Part shown: piece after piece, positions 16,660-24,351 of the stretch
Layout of the letters: every line of letters begins with the position of its first letter
Numbering within the stretch: the first letter of the stretch is position 1
Assembly: GCA_007694055.1 (NCBI GenBank)
Contig: RECK01000179.1
Coordinates: forward strand, 1-38,636
DNA from: Wenzhouxiangella sp.
GTDB taxonomy: Bacteria; Pseudomonadota; Gammaproteobacteria; Xanthomonadales; Wenzhouxiangellaceae
DNA length: 38,636 nt
Direction of reading: 5' to 3'
Program-made: the position numbers and the translations under genes
The notes under the pieces: model-generated
Told to the model about the DNA's origin: nothing
What the model saw: only the letters and a program-made list of their open reading frames with translations
Databases searched by the model: none

Positions 16660-17745
16660 ATGTCTCGGGGTATATGCTCTGTGGCGGTGTCACTGCTCTT
16701 GCTTGCAGGCAGCGTGCACGCTCAAAATAGTGAACCCAGGCCAGCCGACAAAGTCAGGCTGGCGGCCGAGGGTCTGGTCCTTGATGTGACCAGGGCGGGA
16801 CAGCGCCTCATTGCCGTTGGTGAACGAGGGCACGTGCTGCGCTCGGGTGATGGTGTCACCTGGGAGCAGGCTGAATTTGTTCCCGTGCAGGCAACCCTGA
16901 CCCGGGTCGCCTTCGCCGGCGGCCGACTTTGGGCAGTGGGTCACGACAGCACCATCATTCACAGTCGTGACCTGGGTCGGACCTGGTCCCTGCAGCACTT
17001 CGAGCCCGAGTGGGAAAAACCCTTGCTTGATGTGCACTTCTTCAACGCCAACGACGGCATTGCAGTCGGCGCCTATGGACTATTCATGCGCACTTCGGAC
17101 GCTGGGCGCAATTGGGAAATCCTCAACATGGCTGATCTAGTCACCTCTGAGGCCATCGATTGGGAGGAGGCCGCGCAAAGCGCTGATGATTTCGACGAAT
17201 TCGGGGACGAATTTGACGATTTCGGATTCGACGACGAGGACGACGAGTTCTATGATGCAGCGATGGATTTCGACCGCGGTTGTTACGAATTCATGGAATG
17301 CCATCTCAACGCTGTTCTCGATCTTGGCAACGGACGCCAGATGATCGCAGCCGAGCGCGGTTACGGTTTTCGCAGCACTGATAGTGGCGAAACCTGGGAA
17401 AGTTTCCGGTTCCCTTACGGCGGTTCCATGTTCGGGCTGCTGGGCATCGGTGATGGTTCAATTCTGGCCTTCGGCTTGCGTGGTCATGTTCAGTACTCGA
17501 GCGATTTCGGCGACAACTGGGAAATTCTCGACAGTGGTTTGACCTCGAACCTCAAGGGTGGAGCGATCGACCCGCAAGGGCGGCCAATGATGGTTGGCGC
17601 AGGTGCTGCGCGGTTGCAATTCAACCCAGTTGATCGCAGCTTTGAGCTTCGAGAAGATAGACTGGGTGGGGCCTTCGTCAGCGTGGTTTTTGATGATGAT
17701 GGCCGGATGATTCTCGCTGGCCAGGAGGGGTTGAGTCGTGAGTGA
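16660..17745 (+). CDS. Exported YCF48/BNR-type beta-propeller with acidic insert
   Basis: A 361-residue protein with a near-perfect Shine-Dalgarno (AAGGAGG, 16638-16644). The signal peptide is cleaved near VHA-Q at residue 21. The mature chain has repeated propeller blades with the signature ERGHVLRSGDGVTWEQ, HDSTIIHSRDLGRTW, AYGLFMRTSDAGRNWE and RGYGFRSTDSGETWE. This is the photosystem-II-assembly-factor YCF48-like pattern that commonly accompanies DUF1302/DUF1329/RND genes in non-photosynthetic proteobacteria. Residues about 164-206 form an insertion made mostly of Asp, Glu, Phe and Gly, followed by two Cys (CYEFMEC) that may form a disulfide. Its 3' end overlaps the RND gene by 8 bp, indicating tight coupling and probable assembly with that permease. 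Confidence 0.85.
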   Translation: MSRGICSVAVSLLLLAGSVHAQNSEPRPADKVRLAAEGLVLDVTRAGQRLIAVGERGHVLRSGDGVTWEQAEFVPVQATLTRVAFAGGRLWAVGHDSTIIHSRDLGRTWSLQHFEPEWEKPLLDVHFFNANDGIAVGAYGLFMRTSDAGRNWEILNMADLVTSEAIDWEEAAQSADDFDEFGDEFDDFGFDDEDDEFYDAAMDFDRGCYEFMECHLNAVLDLGNGRQMIAAERGYGFRSTDSGETWESFRFPYGGSMFGLLGIGDGSILAFGLRGHVQYSSDFGDNWEILDSGLTSNLKGGAIDPQGRPMMVGAGAARLQFNPVDRSFELREDRLGGAFVSVVFDDDGRMILAGQEGLSRE

Positions 17746-20209
17746 AGCCAATACCCTGACCGCTCGCATCGCCAACGCGGTTTTCAGTATTCGTCCGTTG
17801 GTCCTGCTGGTGTTCGTGATCGGGACACTGGTCATGCTGTTTTTCATGTCCCAGCTGCGCGTCGATTCCGGCTTCCTGAAACAGCTGCCGCTTGACCACG
17901 AGTACATGCAGACCTTCATGCAGTACGAGCGGGAATTCGGCGGAGCCAACCGGGTCATGGTCGCCTTGATGGCGGAAGACGGCGAGATGTTCACGCCGGA
18001 ATTCTTCCAGAAACTCGAGCGCATGACCAATCAGGTTTTTTTCATACCTGGCGTCGACAGGGCCAGTGTGCGTTCGATTTTCACCCCGAATGTTCGCTTC
18101 GTTGAGATCGTCGAGGACGGTTTTTCCGGCGGCAACGTCATTCCGGCCGATTTCTCACCTTCTCCCCAGGCATTTGAACGGGTCAGATCCAACATCGTTG
18201 CATCAGGCGAGGTGGGTCGGCTCGTGGCCGAAGACTTCTCCGGTGCATTGATTTCGGCCAACCTGCTCGAGCGGGATCCATCGACGGGTCAAACCCTAGA
18301 TTACCAGGATGTCGCCAATCGGCTGGAGGCGATTCGAGCCGAGTTTGAAGACGGCGATCATACGGTTCACATCATCGGTTTCGCCAAGATCGTTGGCGAC
18401 ATCGCCGACGGAGCGCGCGGCGTTGTGGCCTATTTCGGCGTGGCCTTCCTGATTACGGCATTGCTGCTTTTCATGTACTCGGGATCAATCTGGCTGACCG
18501 TGCTGCCGCTGGTCTGCTCGGTCACCGCGGTGATCTGGCAGCTGGGCCTGCTCAGCCTGCTGGGATTTGGCATCGACCCAATGAACATACTGACGCCATT
18601 CCTGGTGTTTGCCATCGGCGTCAGTCACGGGGTCCAGATGATCAGCGGATGGAACGCCGAGAAATTGTTTGGCGGGCACTCGCCATTAGGACTTGCCGCT
18701 GACGGCAAGGGACTGGATGGCGTTCCGATTGCTTCCAGCCTGGATGCCTCGAAGGCCACCTTCGCGCGGCTGCTGGCACCGGGTTCCATTGCCCTGCTGT
18801 CGGATACCATCGGTTTCCTTACCATCCTGCTGATCAATATCCGCATCATCCAGGAGTTGGCTCTGACCGCCAGCATTGGTGTTGCCGTGATTATTTTCAC
18901 CAACCTGGTGTTGCTGCCTATCCTGCTGTCGTACGTGCGCCTGCGCAATCCGGAAAAATTCCGTCAGCGTCAATACGACCGCGGCACTCGACCCAGCGTG
19001 ATCTGGTCACTGATCGCCTCGTTTACCCGACCGCGCGTGGCCCTGGTGGCCGTGGCGGTCGGTATCGGCCTGTTCGCTTTTGCGTTCATCAAATCGCAGG
19101 ATATGCAGATCGGTGATTCCCAGCCCGGGGTGCCCGAACTCCGGGCGGAGGCGCGTTACAACCAGGATGCGCGACTTATTGCCGATCGCTTCTCTCTGGG
19201 CACCGATCTGATTTCCATCATTGCTGAAACGGTGCCGGAGGCCTGTACCGAATCTTACGTGGTCATGGAGGCGATCGACCGTTTTGCCTGGCATATGGCC
19301 AATGTCGAGGGAGTACAGCAGGTCGTGTCCCTGCCCCAGGTGGCCAAGGTAGTCAACGCGGGCTGGAACGAAGGCTACCTGCGCTGGAAAGTGCTGCCGC
19401 GTAACCCCTTCATCATGCGCCAGAACCTGCAGGATATCGAGACCGGAACGGGCCTGCTGAATGAAGACTGCAGCGCCATGCCGATCATGGTCTTTACCGA
19501 AGATCACAAGGCCGAGACCATCATTCGGGTGGTGCGTCGTGTTCGCGAACTGCGTGGCGAAATCTTCGTCGACGGGCTCGATTTTGCAGCCCCCGGGGTG
19601 TTGATGGACGAGTTGTTGGCCCAGGAGGGTGAGCCCTGCGAGGAGTGCCTGAAATTCCGCCTGGCCACCGGCAATGTTGGCGTGATGGCGGCGACCAACG
19701 AGGTGGTTGAAGCCGCCCAGACGCCGATGCTGATCTATGTCTATGCGGCCATCATCATCCTGTGCCTGATCACCTTCCGAACCATACTGGGTACCTTGTG
19801 TATCGTGCTGCCGCTGGTGCTGGTCAGTTACCTGGCTTACGCGTTGATGGCGTACATGGGTATTGGCCTTAAGGTCAACACCTTGCCCGTGGTGGCGTTG
19901 GGTGTTGGTATCGGCGTTGACTACGGGATTTACATCTTCAGCCGAATGCGCAGCTTCATGCAGGAAGGTTACAGTCTGGACGAGGCCTACCTGCGCACCC
20001 TGCGCCTGACCGGCAAGGCCGTCTTCTTCACCGCCATTACCCTGGCCGTGGGTGTGGGTACGTGGCTGTTCTCGGCCCTGCAGTTCCAGGCTGACATGGG
20101 CGTGCTGCTGGCCTTCATGTTCATCTTCAACATGATCGGCGCCATGCTGCTGCTGCCGGCCCTGGCCCGTCTGCTGCTGTCATGGAAAGACCCGGTCAAG
20201 AGCCTTTGA
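17738..20209 (+). CDS. MMPL-type RND superfamily permease
   Basis: An 823-residue inner-membrane protein with the RND layout: one TM at about 27-48, a large periplasmic loop, a cluster of five or more TMs at about 225-405, then a second repeat of the same pattern ending at about 815. The second half keeps the proton-relay motif GIGVDYGIYIFSR (Asp728-Tyr729). The equivalent position in the first half is FAIGVSHGVQM with Ser296-His297 in place of Asp-Tyr. The second periplasmic domain has several Cys (PEAC, NEDC, CEEC). RND proteins of this class (MmpL, HpnN) move lipids or hydrophobic compounds. It starts at GTG inside the propeller gene and ends the cluster at a strong terminator. Direction and substrate are not known. 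Confidence 0.9.
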   Translation: MSEANTLTARIANAVFSIRPLVLLVFVIGTLVMLFFMSQLRVDSGFLKQLPLDHEYMQTFMQYEREFGGANRVMVALMAEDGEMFTPEFFQKLERMTNQVFFIPGVDRASVRSIFTPNVRFVEIVEDGFSGGNVIPADFSPSPQAFERVRSNIVASGEVGRLVAEDFSGALISANLLERDPSTGQTLDYQDVANRLEAIRAEFEDGDHTVHIIGFAKIVGDIADGARGVVAYFGVAFLITALLLFMYSGSIWLTVLPLVCSVTAVIWQLGLLSLLGFGIDPMNILTPFLVFAIGVSHGVQMISGWNAEKLFGGHSPLGLAADGKGLDGVPIASSLDASKATFARLLAPGSIALLSDTIGFLTILLINIRIIQELALTASIGVAVIIFTNLVLLPILLSYVRLRNPEKFRQRQYDRGTRPSVIWSLIASFTRPRVALVAVAVGIGLFAFAFIKSQDMQIGDSQPGVPELRAEARYNQDARLIADRFSLGTDLISIIAETVPEACTESYVVMEAIDRFAWHMANVEGVQQVVSLPQVAKVVNAGWNEGYLRWKVLPRNPFIMRQNLQDIETGTGLLNEDCSAMPIMVFTEDHKAETIIRVVRRVRELRGEIFVDGLDFAAPGVLMDELLAQEGEPCEECLKFRLATGNVGVMAATNEVVEAAQTPMLIYVYAAIIILCLITFRTILGTLCIVLPLVLVSYLAYALMAYMGIGLKVNTLPVVALGVGIGVDYGIYIFSRMRSFMQEGYSLDEAYLRTLRLTGKAVFFTAITLAVGVGTWLFSALQFQADMGVLLAFMFIFNMIGAMLLLPALARLLLSWKDPVKSL

Positions 20210-20229
20210 CCCATCCTGAGGCAAGCCAG

Positions 20230-20262
20230 AAAGGGCCCGCTGTTGCGGGCCCTTTCGTTTTC
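20230..20262 (+). terminator. Rho-independent terminator closing the RND cluster
   Basis: An 11-bp perfect stem (AAAGGGCCCGC, 20230-20240, with its complement at 20245-20255), a TGTT loop and a following CGTTTTC tract, 20 bp after the RND stop. Confidence 0.88.
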
Positions 20263-20279
20263 AATCGTGAGCGCTGCGC

Positions 20280-20963
20280 ATGAAACCCGATGGAATCAAG
20301 ATTCTTGTGCTGTCATCCGGAGGCAAGGACAGTCTCTACATGATCGCCCGCTTGATGCGGGACCCGGCCTGGAGCATCGTCAGCCTGATCACCACGGTCA
20401 ATGAGCGCAACGGGCGAGTGGCGATGCACGGAACCTCTGCAGAGCTCATCCAGGCCCAGGCCAATGCCGTCGGTCTCCCGCTGCAGCTGGTGCCCTTGCC
20501 GGAAGATTGCGACAACGCGACCTATGAGCAGCGCCTGGCCTCGGTGCTGGCGCCATGGCGGGATCAGGGCGTGGCCCATGTTGCGTGCGGAGACCTTTTC
20601 CTTGCCGATATCCGCAGCTGGCGCGAGGCGTTTTTTTCCCGGCTCGGTTTTGATCCTGTCTTTCCGCTGTGGGGGGAGCCAACCGCTGATATGGCCCGTG
20701 ACCTTGTCGAGCGCGGCTTTCGTGCCCGTCTCAGCTGCGTTGATACCCAGCAACTGGATCGGAACTTTCTTGGCCGCGAGCTGGATGCGACCCTGCTCGC
20801 CGAGCTTCCGCCCTCGGTTGACCCTTGCGGCGAAAACGGCGAGTTCCACAGTTTCGTCTACGACGGCCCCAACTTCAGCCATCCGCTGCGGGTAAAAACC
20901 GGCCAAACCGTGGTTACCCATCAGCGCTTTGCGATGATCGAGTTGCTGGCCGATAGCGGGTAG
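20280..20963 (+). CDS. PP-loop ATPase, Dph6/diphthine-ammonia ligase-like
   Basis: A 227-residue soluble protein with the PP-loop SGGKDS at residues 13-18 (ATP pyrophosphatase, AANH-like fold). It also has the family signature DPCGENGEFHSFVYDGP near residue 183. The archaeal and eukaryotic relatives amidate diphthine on elongation factor 2 using ATP and ammonia. Bacteria do not make diphthamide, so the bacterial homologues must have another substrate, which is not established. It begins 70 bp after the RND gene but beyond a strong terminator, so it is probably separately transcribed. ATP use is well supported by motif; the acceptor is unknown. Confidence 0.82.
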   Translation: MKPDGIKILVLSSGGKDSLYMIARLMRDPAWSIVSLITTVNERNGRVAMHGTSAELIQAQANAVGLPLQLVPLPEDCDNATYEQRLASVLAPWRDQGVAHVACGDLFLADIRSWREAFFSRLGFDPVFPLWGEPTADMARDLVERGFRARLSCVDTQQLDRNFLGRELDATLLAELPPSVDPCGENGEFHSFVYDGPNFSHPLRVKTGQTVVTHQRFAMIELLADSG

Positions 20964-21002
20964 GACTGGAGACAACCCGAGCAGGCTTCCCGGGTGAGGG
21001 GA

Positions 21003-22685
21003 TCATTCGGCTTGCAGGTCACCGATCAGCTGTTTCAGGCGCTCCAGACGTTCGCTGTCCCAGCCCGGGGCCTCGATCAGAGCCTGCCAGGCGTCTATGT
21101 AGTGCTCGGTGGCGTAGGCGTGGCCGTAGCCGATGGGTGCGACTTCGGCGGCGGCGATGTCTGCGGCCAACTGCAAAGATGTCACGATGGGATACCAGCG
21201 CAGTTCCGGTGACACGTCGGGCCCGCGCTCTCCGCGCATCCAGGCGGGCTCCCGGTAAAGCGCCTGCGGCGAGAAAAAGCTGATCGGGTCGCTGGCGTAC
21301 TGAAGGTAGACCACGCGGAAAGGCCCCCAGGGCGCGGCGAAGTCGTCCAGGCCGCCGTGCTGGTTGGCAAATCGAATCACCGAGCCGTCGCGAAACCTCG
21401 GCAGCCAGGCCGGTGAGCCGGGGTTGCGCTGGGCGGTGGCCCATTGCCAGGTGCTGCTGCGAAAGGGTGGGCCGCTCCACAGGGCGCCGTCGATCGGATC
21501 GCCAACCAGGTCCCAGATGTCGGCCGAGCGTTCCGAGTTGAGCGCGCCCAGGCTGAGTCCGTGCAGGTACAGTTTCGGCCGCTCCTCGGCCGGCATTTCC
21601 CGCCAGGTGCGATAGACCAGGTCGAACATTATCCTGGCCGTTTCCTGTCCGTACTCGGGCTGGGCCAGCAAGGAAAGCCAGCTGGGCAGGTAGGAATACT
21701 GCACCGCCACGCTGGCGACGTTGCCGCCGACCAGGTATTCCAGGCTGCGTATGCCGCCCGGGTCGACCCAGCCGGTGCCGGTCGGGGTGACGATGACCAG
21801 GTAGTCGCGCTCGAAAGCGCCCACCCGCAGCATCTCCGCAAGTGCCAGGCTGGCGCGCTGTTCGATGCTTTCCCCGGAGTTGAGGCCGGCATAGACGCGA
21901 ATCGGCTCCATGACCGGACCGGGGCTGATCCGGGCCAGGTCTTCACGACTCGGCACGCGGGCGACAAAACGTCGACCCTGGCGACCGAGGTCATCCCAGG
22001 ACAGCAGTGAGTTCTGGGAGCCCGAGTGCAGCGGGTTTAGCGGTGGCTCGAGCTCGTCTTCAATGAGCAGGTCCAGCTGCTGGAACGAGGCATCGAAGCT
22101 GTTCAGCGCGAACCTGGCCAGCACGCCGGAAAATATGCCCCAGAACAGGGTCAGGGCAACCAGGGCGCCGATCACCAGTGATATCCGGGTCGGTACGATA
22201 CGATCGACATGTCGGGCCACGCTGCGCTTGATGAACAGAAACAGTCGGGCCACGGCCAGCAGCAGGATGAATACCAGGGCCGCGCTCAGTCCTACCGAGA
22301 ATGGCCGCGCGGTTTCCACCGGGTCCATGTTCATCAGCTCGCGCACGCTGTTCTGCCAGGCCGAGGCGCGGATCAGAAAGGCGATGGCCAGGGTTGCGCA
22401 AAGCAGCCAGGCAGTCAGCTTGCACACCATCAGCACTCGGCCCCTGAGCTCGGGCAGTTCCATGAAGTGCCACAGCCAGTGCAGGAAAACACCGACCGCG
22501 TAGCCGGCCGCCAGGGCCACGCCGGAGAGCAGGGCTTGCATCATGAAGGGTCTGGGAACCAGACTGGGAGACAGCGAGGTGGCAAAAAACAGCGTGGCCA
22601 CCAGCAGGCCGGTCGTCGAGAGCGAAAGCCGGAATCGATCCAGCGGCTGCAGATGGGCAGTATTGATGAAGGATTTTTTCAGCAT
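21003..22685 (-). CDS. Membrane alpha/beta-hydrolase family protein (Abhydrolase_9 type)
   Basis: A 560-residue protein. The N-terminal half has about five hydrophobic helices (about 22-42, 48-68, 88-106, 130-155, 170-200). The C-terminal half is an alpha/beta-hydrolase region with nucleophile elbow GLSLG (Ser378) in LYLHGLSLGALNSERS, preceded by the segment VIVTPTGTGWVDPGG. This two-part layout matches the Pfam pair Abhydrolase_9_N/Abhydrolase_9, found also in mycobacteria, with no firmly established substrate. The catalytic domain would follow the last TM helix; its side of the membrane is not clear from sequence. It is convergent with the PP-loop gene (39 bp apart) and follows the NAGS-like gene on the same strand after 111 bp. 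Confidence 0.8.
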   Translation of the reverse strand: MLKKSFINTAHLQPLDRFRLSLSTTGLLVATLFFATSLSPSLVPRPFMMQALLSGVALAAGYAVGVFLHWLWHFMELPELRGRVLMVCKLTAWLLCATLAIAFLIRASAWQNSVRELMNMDPVETARPFSVGLSAALVFILLLAVARLFLFIKRSVARHVDRIVPTRISLVIGALVALTLFWGIFSGVLARFALNSFDASFQQLDLLIEDELEPPLNPLHSGSQNSLLSWDDLGRQGRRFVARVPSREDLARISPGPVMEPIRVYAGLNSGESIEQRASLALAEMLRVGAFERDYLVIVTPTGTGWVDPGGIRSLEYLVGGNVASVAVQYSYLPSWLSLLAQPEYGQETARIMFDLVYRTWREMPAEERPKLYLHGLSLGALNSERSADIWDLVGDPIDGALWSGPPFRSSTWQWATAQRNPGSPAWLPRFRDGSVIRFANQHGGLDDFAAPWGPFRVVYLQYASDPISFFSPQALYREPAWMRGERGPDVSPELRWYPIVTSLQLAADIAAAEVAPIGYGHAYATEHYIDAWQALIEAPGWDSERLERLKQLIGDLQAE

Positions 22686-22796
22686 GGACGGGAGCCGACA
22701 CTAGCGATGCCTACGGAGCGAGGCTGGAGCGCTTTTGCATTTGACCGGCTACCAGTGTCGCATGAATGCTGAAATCGTTGGTTGCCGGGTGGGTGA

Positions 22797-24068
22797 TTAA
22801 CTGTCCCTCTGCTCAAGCCAGCCTGAGTCTCGTGCAAGCGCATCCTGGGTCAGACCATGGAGGGCTGCGAAGTCACTGATTCCGGTTGAGAACACGACCC
22901 AGCGACCGCTGCGGTGACTGCTTTCGGCGCGGGTGAAGTACCAGTTGTTGATCGGATTGTCTGCTCGCGAGCGCCAATAGAGTGCGGGGAATCGACCCAG
23001 CAAGGCCTGCCAGACACCTGCTCCCAGACCTTCTCCGCGTGCCGCCGGTGTCACCATTAGCTTGTCCAGGTAGGGAATGCCGTTGTGGCCGCGCAGCAAC
23101 AGGGCGGCACCCCGTCCGGATTGGGCCAGCAAGACTCCCAGCACCTCTTGTCTGGAAAGCCAGCCTGAGTCGAGTCGGCGGCCAAAGCTCTCTTCGAGCA
23201 TGTCAGTCAGAGTTCGAGCCAGCGCGGCGTCAACGTGATCATGCCAGGCCAGCGGTTCTCCCTTGCGAACCAAGGTGCCCGATCCGCCGTGGCTGAACAG
23301 CTCTCGGATCAGTCGCCCGGGCCGGGTGATCGAAACCGAGCTCTGACTATCCAGGTGTTCCAGCAGGCGGTAGCTGCGCCTGGCCAGGTGCTGAAGATCT
23401 GCCCGAACCAGGCTTTGGACGACCAGATGGTCGTAATCATTGGTCAGACTGATTGCTGTCAGGCAGCGCCGGTCACGGTTGTATAGCATGCCTTGATCGG
23501 TCAGAAGCACGATCTTGCCCGGTCGCGCGCTTTGCCCAAGCGTCACGATGGCATCAGCAGGAAGCGCCAGGCTGTCACCGCTGGGACATTCCCCCATAAG
23601 GGCCACGACGGGCACGATGCCGGCAGCCAGCAAGCGCTCGGGCAGCGCCATGTCGACGGCCAGCTGATTACGGACGTCGATTGAGTCATCACCGTACAAC
23701 GGGCTCACTCTGAACACACCCCGCGTCAGACCAGAGGCGTGCACATGACGCCGCTTCAAGGCATGGATCAACTGGCTGTTGTCTTCGACCAGCCGCGTTC
23801 GGGCGCGCTCGGGCGGCTCGTCATCAAGCAGAGGCCCTGACTGGGTGGCGGCATCGTGGATGAGCATGGGCGCGATGCCCAGGCTCGTCAGCAGGCCGAT
23901 CGCCGCGACCAGATCATCCATGCCGTGCCGCAGCGTGCCAGAGCCGATCTGGATCAGCATCGGGCGCTCTCCTTGCAAGGCCTGAAAGCGGCGCAGATAG
24001 AGCTCGGCCTCTTCGGCGGCCACAAACTGCCCCAGCAGACTTTGCAGGATGGCTGGCTGATTGTTCAT
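22797..24068 (-). CDS. Amino-acid-kinase-like plus GNAT protein, NAGK/NAGS-related with degenerate kinase
   Basis: A 423-residue protein from ATG 24068 (MNNQPAIL); the frame is open further upstream but that part does not look like protein of this family. The architecture matches the two-domain ArgB-NAGS of Xanthomonadales: a carbamate/amino-acid-kinase fold (about 1-275) and a GNAT domain (about 280-415). The GNAT domain is well kept: YLDKLMVTPAARGEGLG and YWRSRADNPINNWYF. The kinase motifs are eroded: the phosphate-binding Lys-Gly-Gly is replaced by QIGSG (Gln40-Gly44), and the HGGGP loop reads HDAATQ. N-acetylglutamate synthesis from glutamate and acetyl-CoA is the most likely activity; kinase activity is doubtful. 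No other arginine genes are nearby. Confidence 0.75.
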   Translation of the reverse strand: MNNQPAILQSLLGQFVAAEEAELYLRRFQALQGERPMLIQIGSGTLRHGMDDLVAAIGLLTSLGIAPMLIHDAATQSGPLLDDEPPERARTRLVEDNSQLIHALKRRHVHASGLTRGVFRVSPLYGDDSIDVRNQLAVDMALPERLLAAGIVPVVALMGECPSGDSLALPADAIVTLGQSARPGKIVLLTDQGMLYNRDRRCLTAISLTNDYDHLVVQSLVRADLQHLARRSYRLLEHLDSQSSVSITRPGRLIRELFSHGGSGTLVRKGEPLAWHDHVDAALARTLTDMLEESFGRRLDSGWLSRQEVLGVLLAQSGRGAALLLRGHNGIPYLDKLMVTPAARGEGLGAGVWQALLGRFPALYWRSRADNPINNWYFTRAESSHRSGRWVVFSTGISDFAALHGLTQDALARDSGWLEQRDS

Positions 24069-24258
24069 GAATGGCCGCTTCTTGGGATTGATATCGCGAA
24101 ATGTGGGCTGGAGAAAGCCCGCGGTCAAGACAGGCAAACCGAAATGTAACTGCACAGACCCGGGTCAGCACTGAGTCGATACCGGCAGACAACCTTATTG
24201 AAACGGCAAGCTGGGCAGGGCGTCGACACTCGGCATCCAGGGCATTCAGGACAGCATT

Positions 24259-24287
24259 GTTACTGAATGATGACAGTTTGATGACTG
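24259..24287. promoter_or_regulatory. Pho-box-like direct repeats, 11-bp spacing
   Basis: Three 7-mers at exactly 11-bp intervals: GTTACTG (24259-24265), ATGACAG (24270-24276) and ATGACTG (24281-24287). On the minus strand the last two read CAGTCAT-CAAA-CTGTCAT, very close to the PhoB consensus of two CTGTCAT repeats separated by 4 bp. The site lies 64 bp before the porin start and 201 bp before the minus-strand NAGS-like start. The CTGTCAT orientation points toward the minus strand, which is unusual if it controls the porin. The site could bind PhoB or the OmpR-family regulator encoded at 32215-32898. The rest of this 283-bp gap shows no gene. Confidence 0.5.
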
Positions 24288-24351
24288 ACAGCGAAACCAC
24301 TTGTCCCGGAAACTGCGCAGCAACAACCACAAGCAAATGGAGCCGGTCAAT

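Noticed and set aside
24069..24155. N-terminal extension of the NAGS-like protein
   Set aside because: The added residues do not resemble the family and the protein aligns well from Met at 24068.
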